This document shows, in pieces, positions 18,308 through 27,224 of a DNA stretch of 64,000 bases. The stretch covers positions 43,481-107,480 of the forward strand of contig CANLCJ010000008.1 in assembly GCA_947489085.1 (NCBI GenBank). The letters are read 5' to 3'. The notes under the pieces were generated by a model. It was not told the DNA's origin. It worked only from the letters and a program-made list of their open reading frames with translations, and did no database searches. Source of the DNA: an uncultured Flavobacteriaceae bacterium (GTDB lineage: Bacteria > Bacteroidota > Bacteroidia > Flavobacteriales > Flavobacteriaceae). Position 1 is the first letter of the stretch; each line of letters opens with the position of its first letter. The position numbers and the translations under genes are program-made.

Positions 18308-20650
18308 ATGAAATATTTTATACTGCTTGCCTTACTAACTATTGGTTTGGGTATGCAAGCACAACACTATAAAGGTACAGTTATAGATCAAGACAATTTG
18401 CCATTAGCACAAGCTACTGTGCAATCTCTTTCCAATTTAAATAATGCTGTTGTTACAGACGACAATGGGAACTTTAAAATTGAGTTAACAAACGATGCTA
18501 CTGTAGTGGTTCAATACATTGGCCACAGTAGCGTTACCGTTGTTTTAAATGCTACAGATAATACAATTGTATTACAAGAAAGCGACGAGTTATTGGATGA
18601 GGTTGTTATTTCAGCAAGTAGAGAGTTACAAAAACGAAAAGATGTTCCTGCTGCAATTAGCGTAGTCTCTCCACAAAAAATAGCAGAGATAAAGGCTGTT
18701 ACTATCGATCAATTATTAAACGATGTACCAGGTGTTGTCGTTGCAACATCTAGAGCTGCAAGTAACGAACAACATTTTACAGCCGTGCGTTCTCCGATAA
18801 CTACACGCCCGTTATTTTTATTTTTAGAAGATGGTTTACCTATTCGTCCTACTTCTGTATTTAATCACAATGCGTTGTTAGAAACCAACGATGTGTCTTT
18901 TGAGCGTGTGGAAGTACTAAAGGGGCCTGCATCGAGTATTTATGGTAGCGATGCTATTGGCGGTAGTTTTAACTTTATAACCAAAAGCCCAACAAGAGAT
19001 GTAACAGGAGGTGTTGGATTTCAAATTAACGATTTAGGACTTACAAAATACGAGTTAGAATTTTCGCAATATGCAGGAGAGCATGTGGGCTTTTATATAG
19101 GTACTCAGTACATACAGCGTAGAGATGGTCCAGTAGAACATAGCGATTACGAAAAATTTGCGATAACATTTAAAAATACAAACCAATTATCATCGTCCTT
19201 AAATTGGACGAATGTATTCGATATTGTAAATTTTAGATCGGATATGGCTGGTTCTTTAAGTGAGTCTGATTTTTTTGGAGGCGATTTTGAGAGCGACCAA
19301 ACTTTTACAGAGCGCGATGCGTTTGCATTTCGCTTTAGAAGTACTTTAGAGCAAGTTTGGAATGCCAAAAATAAGACAGCGTTTAATGTTATTATTAGAG
19401 ATAATGAAATGGCTCAAAATCCGTCTTTTAGAATTAGGCAGTTTAGAGACGGGGCAACAAGACAATTAACCGGCTCTGGAAGTGGAGAGGTAAATGTAAA
19501 TGCGTTTCGAAGTTTTGTAGGTTTGGCACAGCACAAAATTAAATTTAATACCTTAAACGCATCGTTAATAGTAGGAGGCTCTTTCGATTATTCGCCCCAA
19601 CGTTTTGTAGCAGAAACAACCTCTGTTACCGTGGATACAGAGACTGGCAGAAATATAGACTTTACAATCAATACCAACGATTTTATATTAAACTACCAAG
19701 CAGATATTTTTAATTATGCAGGTTATTTTCAATACGAATTTAACCCTATAACGCATTTAAAAATAACCGCCGCTGCACGTTACGATGGATTTCAATACGA
19801 TTACAATAATTTAGTGGATGGTATTGCTGGGCCAAGAGATTCCAGAGATGTATACGATAATATTTCTCCGAAACTAGGAGCGAACTACAACGTAAATAAT
19901 AATCTTGGTTTCTACGCCAATTACTCTAACGGGTTTACACCGCCGCAGGCTTCCACATTGTATAGAAATAGTTTTGTAGGTGTAGGCGATGAGGTGTTCG
20001 ACTTACAACCTAGTAATTATAACAATTACGAAATAGGTACTTACTTTGGCATAAAAAACAAACTAAAAGTAGATGTTGCGCTTTATGCATTAGAAGGGCG
20101 AAATACATTAATTACGTTACGTAACGACCAAGATGAGTTTTTTAACACTAATGCTGGAAAAACGCTATCTTATGGTGTAGAATACGGTGTGCGCTATACG
20201 CCAACAAACGAGATTGCTATTAGCCACAATGGGAGCCTTGCGCAACATAAATATATAGATTTTTTTGAGAGAGGTGTAGACCTTTCAGACACTGATAGAG
20301 AAACGGCACCATCGCTACTAGGAAACTCTAGAATAGTGTACAAACCAAACTATGTTAAAGGTTTGGCCTTAAGCGTAACTCACGAACTTGTTGGAGAATA
20401 CAATACCAGTTTTGAAGGGCAGGTAGCAAACGAAGACGGTTCTACGAGTACAGCTACTTATGCAGGGCATAATATATTTAATGCATTAGTATCTTATGAA
20501 ACCCAAAAGTTTGAAGTATGGGGGCATGCCCTTAATATTTTCGATAGACTGTACTCTACCAGAGCCACATTTAACCGCTTTAGAGGCGAAAACAGTTTTA
20601 CAGTAGGCAACCCGATAGCATTTCATTTTGGCGTGCGTTACAAGTTTTAA
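18308..20650 (+). CDS. TonB-dependent outer-membrane receptor
   Basis: A 780-aa outer-membrane active transporter. A signal peptide (1-18) is followed by a carboxypeptidase-regulatory-like beta domain (~20-85), a plug domain (~110-225: DVPAAISVVSPQKIAEI, then VEVLKGPASSIYGSDAIGG) and a 22-strand-type barrel ending in an aromatic residue (VRYKF). No SusD partner is present, so it is not a glycan (SusC) receptor. The PepSY protein downstream points to a siderophore, haem or metal chelate as substrate. The 76-bp gap to the next gene suggests one operon. Confidence 0.92.
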   Translation: MKYFILLALLTIGLGMQAQHYKGTVIDQDNLPLAQATVQSLSNLNNAVVTDDNGNFKIELTNDATVVVQYIGHSSVTVVLNATDNTIVLQESDELLDEVVISASRELQKRKDVPAAISVVSPQKIAEIKAVTIDQLLNDVPGVVVATSRAASNEQHFTAVRSPITTRPLFLFLEDGLPIRPTSVFNHNALLETNDVSFERVEVLKGPASSIYGSDAIGGSFNFITKSPTRDVTGGVGFQINDLGLTKYELEFSQYAGEHVGFYIGTQYIQRRDGPVEHSDYEKFAITFKNTNQLSSSLNWTNVFDIVNFRSDMAGSLSESDFFGGDFESDQTFTERDAFAFRFRSTLEQVWNAKNKTAFNVIIRDNEMAQNPSFRIRQFRDGATRQLTGSGSGEVNVNAFRSFVGLAQHKIKFNTLNASLIVGGSFDYSPQRFVAETTSVTVDTETGRNIDFTINTNDFILNYQADIFNYAGYFQYEFNPITHLKITAAARYDGFQYDYNNLVDGIAGPRDSRDVYDNISPKLGANYNVNNNLGFYANYSNGFTPPQASTLYRNSFVGVGDEVFDLQPSNYNNYEIGTYFGIKNKLKVDVALYALEGRNTLITLRNDQDEFFNTNAGKTLSYGVEYGVRYTPTNEIAISHNGSLAQHKYIDFFERGVDLSDTDRETAPSLLGNSRIVYKPNYVKGLALSVTHELVGEYNTSFEGQVANEDGSTSTATYAGHNIFNALVSYETQKFEVWGHALNIFDRLYSTRATFNRFRGENSFTVGNPIAFHFGVRYKF

Positions 20651-20726
20651 CTGATAGACCCACAAAATTTTTAAATTGTTTTTGCAAAAGGCACTCACTA
20701 AAACAGTATTACAAAGCACTTAGCTT

Positions 20727-21959
20727 ATGAAACAGCATACACTAAACCAATGGCTCTGGAAATGGCACTTTATAGCAGGGCTTGTCGCTCTGCCATTTAT
20801 AATCTTGCTGGCTGTAACAGGAGGTGTTTATTTATTTAAAGACAATTACGAAGCGCCTAAACAAGAACACGTAAAACAGGTTGAAGTTACAGGTAAGGCA
20901 GCAACGTTCCAAGAGCAATTAAAAGTGGCTACTTTAGCTTTTAAAAAGCCGCCTAATGCTATGGAAGTTCCAAGCAGTTCCAACCAAGCAACAGCTTTTG
21001 TTACAGGGCGCTTTAGCCATAAAAAAACCGTTTATGTAAATCCCTATAATTTAAGTGTAACAGGTAAAATTAGTCCCCAAGACTCTAAGATGCATGTGGT
21101 TAGAAAACTTCATGGCGAATTGCTTTTGGGTAAATTTGGCACAAAAATTATAGAGCTTGTTGCAAGTTGGATGTTTGTGCTAATTGTTACGGGTTTATAT
21201 GTGTTTTGGCCGGATAACAAACAAGGCATTAAAAGTTTTGTCACTATTAGATTTAAACAAGGAAAACGAATTTTATTTAGAGATTTGCATGCCGTACTGG
21301 GGTTTTGGATATCTATAGGGCTACTTATAACTCTTGCAGGAGGTATGCCCTGGACAGATGTTTTTGGTAGTAATTTTAAATGGTTACAGCGTGTTACAGG
21401 AACAGGTTTTCCTAAAACCTGGAACGGGAAAGGCCTACAATCTCAACCCGCCAATACAACCGTAAGCTTAGATGAGGTAGTAGCTTTAGCAAAAGCCAAA
21501 ACATTAAAAGGCATTACTTCTATAGCATTACCAAGAGGGCCAAAAGGCGTATACACCATTTACAACGAAACGTTCGATTTGGGTGCACAGGAGCGTTTTT
21601 ACCTCGACCAGTATTCTGGAAAACAACTTTTTAAGCACAATTGGAAAGACATTGGTGTTTTAATGCGGGGCCGTATGTGGTTTATGGCATTTCACCAAGG
21701 CCAGTTTGGCCTTTGGAACTGGCTATTAATGTTATGTATAGCAAGTTTACTAGCAGTTGTAACCATTGCAGCTTTGGTATCTTACCTAAAACGAAAACCT
21801 AAAGGGCAGTGGGGCACACCAAAAGTCCCTACACAATTTAAAGTAGGTTACGGCATACTCGTTACCATTGCTATTTTGGGTATAATATTGCCTTTATTTG
21901 GCATTAGCGTTCTTGTTCTTGTAATGGTAGACTATTTAAAGCCTAAGCTTAAAATATAA
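20727..21959 (+). CDS. PepSY-associated TM protein (putative iron-siderophore reductase)
   Basis: An inner-membrane protein of 410 aa with four membrane helices: one N-terminal (WLWKWHFIAGLVALPFIILL), one near residues 140-160, one near 195-210 and one or two C-terminal. It has conserved His residues in KWHF, RKLHGELL, RDLHAVLGF and MAFHQGQFG. PepSY_TM proteins beside TonB receptors are thought to reduce ferric-siderophores, or to assist periplasmic metal handling; this is inference from family and context. A strong hairpin terminator follows the gene. Confidence 0.87.
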   Translation: MKQHTLNQWLWKWHFIAGLVALPFIILLAVTGGVYLFKDNYEAPKQEHVKQVEVTGKAATFQEQLKVATLAFKKPPNAMEVPSSSNQATAFVTGRFSHKKTVYVNPYNLSVTGKISPQDSKMHVVRKLHGELLLGKFGTKIIELVASWMFVLIVTGLYVFWPDNKQGIKSFVTIRFKQGKRILFRDLHAVLGFWISIGLLITLAGGMPWTDVFGSNFKWLQRVTGTGFPKTWNGKGLQSQPANTTVSLDEVVALAKAKTLKGITSIALPRGPKGVYTIYNETFDLGAQERFYLDQYSGKQLFKHNWKDIGVLMRGRMWFMAFHQGQFGLWNWLLMLCIASLLAVVTIAALVSYLKRKPKGQWGTPKVPTQFKVGYGILVTIAILGIILPLFGISVLVLVMVDYLKPKLKI

Positions 21960-21975
21960 CTTCAATAGAAGTAAC

Positions 21976-22028
21976 AACACCAAAAACCGCAATTGTAATA
22001 ATAAGCAACTATTGCGGTTTTTGGTGTT
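21976..22028. terminator. Strong terminator after the PepSY gene
   Basis: A perfect 18-bp inverted repeat (21976-21993 and 22011-22028) has a CCGCAAT/ATTGCGG core, flanking A5/T5 runs and a 17-nt loop. It ends the receptor/PepSY unit before the antiporter gene. Confidence 0.75.
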
Positions 22029-22139
22029 TAATAGCTATAAACGGCCAATGCAGTAATATTAAAAAGATATAATTTGAAGCGAAATGAAATTATCATCACA
22101 TTTTATTTAAATTAGTGTTTTTAAAACTGAAATCGATTT

Positions 22140-24005
22140 ATGTTAGAGCTAGCGGGGATAATTATTTTAGGAATATTGGCACAGTGGGTGGCGTGGAAAT
22201 TTAAAATTCCTGCAATATTACCCCTAATACTTATTGGTTTATTGGTGGGCCCCATAGCCGCACAATTTTTAAGCGACGACGGCTCTAAATGGATAGAACC
22301 CATTTGGAATGGCGAAAAAGGCCTGTTTCCTGGAGAGGGGCTGTATTATTTTGTTTCTCTAGCCATTAGTATTATTCTCTTTGAAGGCGGACTAACACTA
22401 AAGCGCTCTGAAATTAAAAACGTAGGTCCAGTTATCACAAAGTTAATTACCATAGGCTCTGCCATTACATTTTTTGGTGCCGGAGCTATAGCCTATTTTA
22501 TTTTTAATTTAAGTTGGGAGTTGTCCCTACTGTTTTCTGGATTAATTATAGTTACAGGTCCTACTGTAATTACGCCTATACTTAGAAATATACCGCTTAA
22601 AAAAGACATCTCTACAGTGCTAAAATGGGAAGGTATTTTAATAGACCCTATAGGCGCATTAGTAGCAGTATTGGTATTCGAGTTTATAAGTGTAGAAGGC
22701 GATAGCGGTTTTACCAAGACCGCGCTTATCGAATTTGGAAAAATCATTCTTTTCGGTACCACGTTTGGGTTTACTTTTGCTCATGCCTTGGCCTTTGCAG
22801 TAAACAAAAAACTAATACCCCATTACCTGTTAAATGTTGTATCCCTATCCACAGTATTATTAGTATTTGTAGAATCCGAAATTTTTGCCCACGAGTCAGG
22901 ATTATTAGCTGTAGTAGTTATGGGTATGGTGTTGGGTAACAGCAAACTTAACAACCTTAAAGAGTTGCTATATTTTAAGGAATCCTTAAGTGTACTGCTC
23001 ATTTCAATTTTATTTATTCTTTTAGCTGCAAATATCAATATTGAAGACTTAATGTTGCTTTACACATGGAAAACAGCACTCTTATTCGCCTTAGTAGTTT
23101 TTGTAATAAGGCCAATAGCTGTATTTGTAAGTACCCAAGGCTCTCGCCTAAAGTTTAACGAAAAACTATTTATAAGTTGGGTAGGGCCACGAGGTATTGT
23201 TGCAGCAGGTATCGCATCCCTATTTGGCAGCAAACTGCTAAAACAAGGCGTACCGGGAGCAGAGTACATTACCCCATTGGTATTTATGATTGTTTTAGGC
23301 ACCGTGTTATTAAATGCAACAACGGCCCGTTTGTTTGCAAAACTGGTGGGTGTGTTTTTAACAAAATCTGAAGGTGTACTGGTAATTGGAGCCTGTAAAG
23401 TATCGCGACTAATATCGCACTACTTAGTAACCAATAACAGGCATGTTGTACTTATAGATAATAACGAAACCAACGTAGAAGAAGCTAAGGCATTAGGTCT
23501 AGAAGCTATAGTAACTAATATTTACTCTGATAATTTAATGGATAATTTGGAGTTGAGTGATGTTGGCTACCTTATGGCGCTTACAGGAAACTCCGATATT
23601 AACAAATTTGCCATCAATAAGTTCGGCAAGCAGTTTGGAGAAAATGGATCGTTTCGATTGGTGTCTACCGAAGAAATGTTGGATGGTTCAGCGGCTCCAA
23701 AAGAAGGCTTGTTTTCATATAAAGACAATTTTAATTCTTTAACAGAAGTGGTTAGAAAGTACCCTTCAATTCAAGAAATAGATTTGGAAGATAGAGCACA
23801 CTACGAAACCTTGATCGATATTACCAATAAAGATGTAGACAGTATTCCGCTGTTTATAAAAGATAACGAAGGCGAATTCCACATCATTTCATCTAATAAT
23901 TTAGATGTCGATACTATAGAAGAAGGATTTCAACTGGTGTATTTAGGTAAACCAATTGCTGTTGAAGCACTACCGCCCTTAGATGCAGGTGTTGTAGAAG
24001 AATAA
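22140..24005 (+). CDS. Na+/H+ antiporter (CPA1/NhaP type) with C-terminal RCK domain
   Basis: A 621-aa integral membrane cation/proton antiporter. About 12 hydrophobic segments span residues 1-410; the family core includes FEGGLTLKRSEI, GLIIVTGPTVITPILR and SWVGPRGIVAAGIASL. Residues ~415-530 form a TrkA-N/RCK Rossmann domain (VLVIGACKVSRLISHYL, then VVLIDNNETNVEEAK) in which the glycine loop is partly degenerate. The rest is a TrkA-C-like tail. It probably serves pH and Na+/K+ homeostasis, gated by a nucleotide. It is monocistronic, between a terminator and a 294-bp gap. Confidence 0.9.
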   Translation: MLELAGIIILGILAQWVAWKFKIPAILPLILIGLLVGPIAAQFLSDDGSKWIEPIWNGEKGLFPGEGLYYFVSLAISIILFEGGLTLKRSEIKNVGPVITKLITIGSAITFFGAGAIAYFIFNLSWELSLLFSGLIIVTGPTVITPILRNIPLKKDISTVLKWEGILIDPIGALVAVLVFEFISVEGDSGFTKTALIEFGKIILFGTTFGFTFAHALAFAVNKKLIPHYLLNVVSLSTVLLVFVESEIFAHESGLLAVVVMGMVLGNSKLNNLKELLYFKESLSVLLISILFILLAANINIEDLMLLYTWKTALLFALVVFVIRPIAVFVSTQGSRLKFNEKLFISWVGPRGIVAAGIASLFGSKLLKQGVPGAEYITPLVFMIVLGTVLLNATTARLFAKLVGVFLTKSEGVLVIGACKVSRLISHYLVTNNRHVVLIDNNETNVEEAKALGLEAIVTNIYSDNLMDNLELSDVGYLMALTGNSDINKFAINKFGKQFGENGSFRLVSTEEMLDGSAAPKEGLFSYKDNFNSLTEVVRKYPSIQEIDLEDRAHYETLIDITNKDVDSIPLFIKDNEGEFHIISSNNLDVDTIEEGFQLVYLGKPIAVEALPPLDAGVVEE

Positions 24006-24049
24006 CAGTATTTGTAAAACAAAGTCTTTATGTTTTTTTACTAGGATAG

Positions 24050-24068
24050 AAGGGAGTATGACTCCCTT
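24050..24068. terminator. Weak hairpin after the antiporter gene
   Basis: AAGGGAGT and ACTCCCTT form a perfect 8-bp stem around ATG. The following sequence is not T-rich, so termination is uncertain. Confidence 0.3.
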
Positions 24069-24284
24069 GTTGGATACTTTAAAAAGAACAGGAGGGAAAA
24101 TTTGGTAAATCCGATAGTGCGGACTTGTTTAAATAAAATAATACAAAAGAAATTTAGCATAGCAGACACCCAATTGTAAGCCTTGATAATGTATCGTTTA
24201 GAGATGAAAAGCATATAAATTGTACTTTTTTTACTTCAAAAGCCTTTTTTTAAGACTTTACTTTTAGGTGCTATCTTTTTTTTT

Positions 24285-24292
24285 TACATTTG
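24285..24292 (+). promoter_or_regulatory. -7 element immediately upstream of the PID-CTERM-like gene
   Basis: TACATTTG fits the TAnnTTTG consensus and ends only 7 nt before the ATG at 24300, implying an almost leaderless mRNA. Confidence 0.55.
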
Positions 24293-24299
24293 TTCCACG

Positions 24300-24506
24300 A
24301 TGACAATACAAAACAAAAGAATATTTGCCTCAGTCTTATTTGTATTAATAAGTTTTGTTAGCACAGCGCAAGGAGACGTTATACCACCACCTCCATTGCC
24401 ACCGCCACCGCCACCAGGTTTTCCTATAGATGGAGGATTACTAGTGGGGATACTCATAGCTATGTGCTATGGTTGCAAGAAAATTTACAATAAGAAAAGT
24501 GCTTAA
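24300..24506 (+). CDS. Small PID-CTERM-like sorted surface protein
   Basis: A 68-aa protein in four parts. They are a signal peptide (1-23, ending STAQ), a Pro-rich linker (PPPPLPPPPPPG), a Pro-Ile-Asp-Gly-Gly motif, then a hydrophobic segment (LLVGILIAMCYG) and a basic tail (CKKIYNKKSA). This order of short motif, membrane span and basic tail is that of C-terminal protein-sorting signals, and the motif fits the PID-CTERM type known in Bacteroidota. Almost nothing remains besides the sorting signal. It converges on ribE, with the stops 9 bp apart. Confidence 0.75.
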   Translation: MTIQNKRIFASVLFVLISFVSTAQGDVIPPPPLPPPPPPGFPIDGGLLVGILIAMCYGCKKIYNKKSA

Positions 24507-24515
24507 TGCCGAAAT

Positions 24516-25109
24516 TTAAGCCTGCTTTAAATCCATAAGCCTGCTAACATATTTACCTAGTACATCAAATTCTAAGTTAACAACAGTGCCAACTTTAAAG
24601 GTTTTAAATGTTGTATGCTCGTAAGTATATGGAATAATAGCAACACTAAAGCTGTTTTTTTCCGAGTTTACAACAGTTAAACTAGTACCATTAACCGTAA
24701 CAGATCCTTTCTCTATGGTAACATTATTTAAGTTGGAATCATATTGAAAAGAGAAAGACCAACTGCCCTCGGTTTGAGACACATCTGTACACACTGCAGT
24801 TTGATCGACATGGCCCTGTACAATATGGCCGTCTAACCGATCTCCTAATTTCATAGCACGCTCTAAATTTACAATGTCTCCAACTTGTAATGTGTTTAAA
24901 TTGGTTTTATCTAGAGTCTCCTGTATGGCGGTTACCGTATATACATCGTCTTCAATAGCAACAACCGTTAAACAAACACCGTTATGGGCCACACTTTGGT
25001 CTATTTTAAGTTCGTTTGTAATAGTGCTTTTTACAGAGATGTGGAGGTTGTTTAATTCCTTTTGTAAATCTGTTATAAGGCCTAAAGACTCAATAATTCC
25101 TGTAAACAT
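24516..25109 (-). CDS. ribE: Riboflavin synthase, alpha chain
   Basis: The cytosolic enzyme dismutating two molecules of 6,7-dimethyl-8-ribityllumazine to riboflavin. It has the invariant N-terminus MFTGIIESLG and two lumazine-binding repeats, residues ~1-95 (VAHNGVCLTVV) and ~96-190 (GSVTVNGTSLTVV). The 197-aa length is normal. It is divergent from pdxA with 65 bp between; no FMN riboswitch is visible in that short space. Confidence 0.95.
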   Translation of the reverse strand: MFTGIIESLGLITDLQKELNNLHISVKSTITNELKIDQSVAHNGVCLTVVAIEDDVYTVTAIQETLDKTNLNTLQVGDIVNLERAMKLGDRLDGHIVQGHVDQTAVCTDVSQTEGSWSFSFQYDSNLNNVTIEKGSVTVNGTSLTVVNSEKNSFSVAIIPYTYEHTTFKTFKVGTVVNLEFDVLGKYVSRLMDLKQA

Positions 25110-25130
25110 AATAATATGTGTTTATTTGGT

Positions 25131-25138
25131 TAAATTTG
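25131..25138 (+). promoter_or_regulatory. -7 element for pdxA
   Basis: TAAATTTG matches TAnnTTTG, 36 nt before the pdxA ATG. A TTTG-like sequence lies just upstream, but too close to serve as a standard -33. Confidence 0.5.
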
Positions 25139-25174
25139 CAATTCAAAATTACAAACAAAAGTTAGTTTAACTTC

Positions 25175-26233
25175 ATGAAGCACGAAGAAAATATTTTAGT
25201 AGGAATTTCGGTAGGAGATTTGAATGGTATAAGCGGAGAAATTATCTTGAAAACCTTCGAAGATTCTAGGGTTTTAGAATTTTGTACACCTGTGATTTTT
25301 GCCTCTATAAAGGTGATGAATTTCTTTAAAAAATACTTTAAATCTTCTATAGATTTTAATAGTATTAACGATATAACTCATATAGCACACGGCAAATTTA
25401 ATGTGCTAAACTGTTGGAAAGAAGGTGTAAATATTAAGTTTGGTGCAGAAGACACAAAAGTGGGCACTTACGCCTTAAAATCTTTGCAAGCTGCAACTAA
25501 GGCTTTAAAGGAAGCACAAATAGATGTGTTACTTACGGCGCCTATCCATAAACATAATATTCAATCCGAAGCATTTAATTTCCCAGGGCATACAGATTAT
25601 TTAGCAAAGGAATTAGAGGGAGATAGCTTAATGCTGATGGTGTCAGAAGAGCTAAGAGTTGGACTGCTTACAGACCATGTGCCTGTAAAAGATGTTTCAG
25701 AACACATAACAGAGGCTTTAATTACTAAAAAAATTAATACTGTTTACAATTCGTTACGTAAAGATTTTAGAGTAATAAAACCAAAAATAGCAGTATTAGG
25801 CATAAACCCTCATAACGGAGATAATGGTGTTATTGGAACAGAAGACGACACTGTTATGAGGCCTACATTGAAGAAAATAAAGGAGAGTGGTAAATTAGTA
25901 TATGGACCCTACGCCGCCGATAGTTTCTTTGGTTCAGACAACTATAAAAACTTTGATGCTATTATAGCATCGTACCACGACCAAGGGCTAATACCCTTTA
26001 AAACACTGGCGTTTGGCCAAGGTGTTAATTTTACAGCAGGTTTAAAACGCGTAAGAACATCGCCAGACCACGGTACAGCTTTCGAAATAGCAGGAAAGGG
26101 CATAGCAAACGAAGGTTCTTTTAAAGAAGCCCTGTTTACAGCGATTAAAATCTTTAGAAACAGAAGTGATTATGAGACGCTTACGGCAAACCCCTTGAAG
26201 AAAGCACCTCGAAAAGAAAGTGCAAAAAAATAA
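25175..26233 (+). CDS. pdxA: 4-hydroxythreonine-4-phosphate dehydrogenase
   Basis: It oxidises 4-phospho-hydroxy-L-threonine in the DXP-dependent route to pyridoxal phosphate. Family motifs are GDLNGISGEI near the N-terminus, FNFPGHTDYLA, TDHVPVKDV, GINPHNGDNG, SYHDQGLIPFK and RTSPDHGTAFEIAGKG; the metal-binding His residues lie in these segments. The 352-aa length is normal. The DUF177-rpmF pair follows under its own -7 element. Confidence 0.94.
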   Translation: MKHEENILVGISVGDLNGISGEIILKTFEDSRVLEFCTPVIFASIKVMNFFKKYFKSSIDFNSINDITHIAHGKFNVLNCWKEGVNIKFGAEDTKVGTYALKSLQAATKALKEAQIDVLLTAPIHKHNIQSEAFNFPGHTDYLAKELEGDSLMLMVSEELRVGLLTDHVPVKDVSEHITEALITKKINTVYNSLRKDFRVIKPKIAVLGINPHNGDNGVIGTEDDTVMRPTLKKIKESGKLVYGPYAADSFFGSDNYKNFDAIIASYHDQGLIPFKTLAFGQGVNFTAGLKRVRTSPDHGTAFEIAGKGIANEGSFKEALFTAIKIFRNRSDYETLTANPLKKAPRKESAKK

Positions 26234-26265
26234 CAATTACGCCTCAAAATTAAAAAATAAAATTA

Positions 26266-26273
26266 TATATTTG
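26266..26273 (+). promoter_or_regulatory. -7 element for the DUF177-rpmF operon
   Basis: TATATTTG matches TAnnTTTG, with the ATG 23 nt further on. This supports ATG 26296 rather than the GTG at 26290 as start. Confidence 0.55.
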
Positions 26274-26295
26274 CAGGCTCAAAATAGATGTGACG

Positions 26296-26832
26296 ATGAA
26301 ACCACTGAAAGCATATACAATCCCGTTTGTGGGATTAAAGGTTGGAAATCACGATTTTGAGTATGATATAGACCAAACGTTCTTTGATTATTTTGAGTAT
26401 GAAGACTTTAATACGGTAAGCGTTAAAGTAAATGTAACCCTAACAAAAAAGGAAACATTGCTAGAGCTGCACTTTAAAATCTTGGGTTACGTAAATGTAA
26501 ACTGCGATCTAACAAACGAGCCTTACAATCAAGCTATCGAAAATACATTCGATTTGGTGGTAAAGTTTGGTCAAGAGTATAATGATGAAAATGTAGATAT
26601 TCTTATTATACCGCATGGCGAATACGAAATAAATATACAACAGTATATTTATGAGCTAATTGTGTTAGCAGTACCAACAAAATGCATTCATCCAGGTGTA
26701 GAAGATGGCACTCTAGACTCTGAAATACTCGAAAAACTAGAAGAATTAAGTCCTAAAAAGACGAAAGAAGATACCAACGCAGATACCGATCCGCGATGGG
26801 ATACATTAAAGAAACTATTAACGGATAAATAA
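26296..26832 (+). CDS. DUF177 (YceD-like) protein
   Basis: A member of the YceD/DUF177 family, found next to rpmF across bacteria and implicated in 23S rRNA accumulation. It begins MKPLKAYTIPFVGLKVGNHDFEYDID, quoted here as MKPLKAYTIPFVG and FEYDIDQTFFDYF. The C-terminal part has the acidic Pro-containing segment that normally precedes the end. An upstream GTG in frame would add only two residues. rpmF follows 8 bp later, the usual pairing. Confidence 0.9.
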   Translation: MKPLKAYTIPFVGLKVGNHDFEYDIDQTFFDYFEYEDFNTVSVKVNVTLTKKETLLELHFKILGYVNVNCDLTNEPYNQAIENTFDLVVKFGQEYNDENVDILIIPHGEYEINIQQYIYELIVLAVPTKCIHPGVEDGTLDSEILEKLEELSPKKTKEDTNADTDPRWDTLKKLLTDK

Positions 26833-26840
26833 CATAAAAA

Positions 26841-27044
26841 ATGGCACATCCTAAAAGAAAAATCTCTAAAACAAGAAGAGATAAGAGAAGAACACATTAC
26901 AAAGCAACTGCGCCACAGATTGCTACATGTCCTACAACAGGTGAAGCGCATTTATACCACAGAGCGCACTGGCATGAAGGTAAGTTGTATTACAGAGGTC
27001 AAGTGCTTATCGACAACTCTGAAACTACAGAAAATTTAGCATAA
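26841..27044 (+). CDS. rpmF: 50S ribosomal protein L32
   Basis: A 67-aa basic protein of the large subunit. The N-terminus [17 protein letters not shown] is diagnostic for L32, followed by the [15 protein letters not shown] core. Only the first Cys of the zinc-type Cys pairs is present, so it is the zinc-free form. A terminator lies 20 bp after the stop. Confidence 0.97.
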   Translation: MAHPKRKISKTRRDKRRTHYKATAPQIATCPTTGEAHLYHRAHWHEGKLYYRGQVLIDNSETTENLA

Positions 27045-27064
27045 TAACTATGCATGCATAATAT

Positions 27065-27092
27065 AAAACGCTCACTTGTGAGCGTTTTTTTT
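27065..27092 (+). terminator. Terminator after rpmF
   Basis: An 11-bp stem (27065-27075 with 27078-27088, core CGCTCAC/GTGAGCG) is followed by a run of eight T. Confidence 0.85.
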
Positions 27093-27224
27093 GTGATATG
27101 TATTTCTTAACAGCAAAAAAGCTATAATTTGCATCATAATTGCTCAAAATTTGCTACTTTTCGCCCAAAATTGGTAAATTTTGATTCATTTAGAGCGTTT
27201 TTCGCTCAAAACTAATTAGATAGT

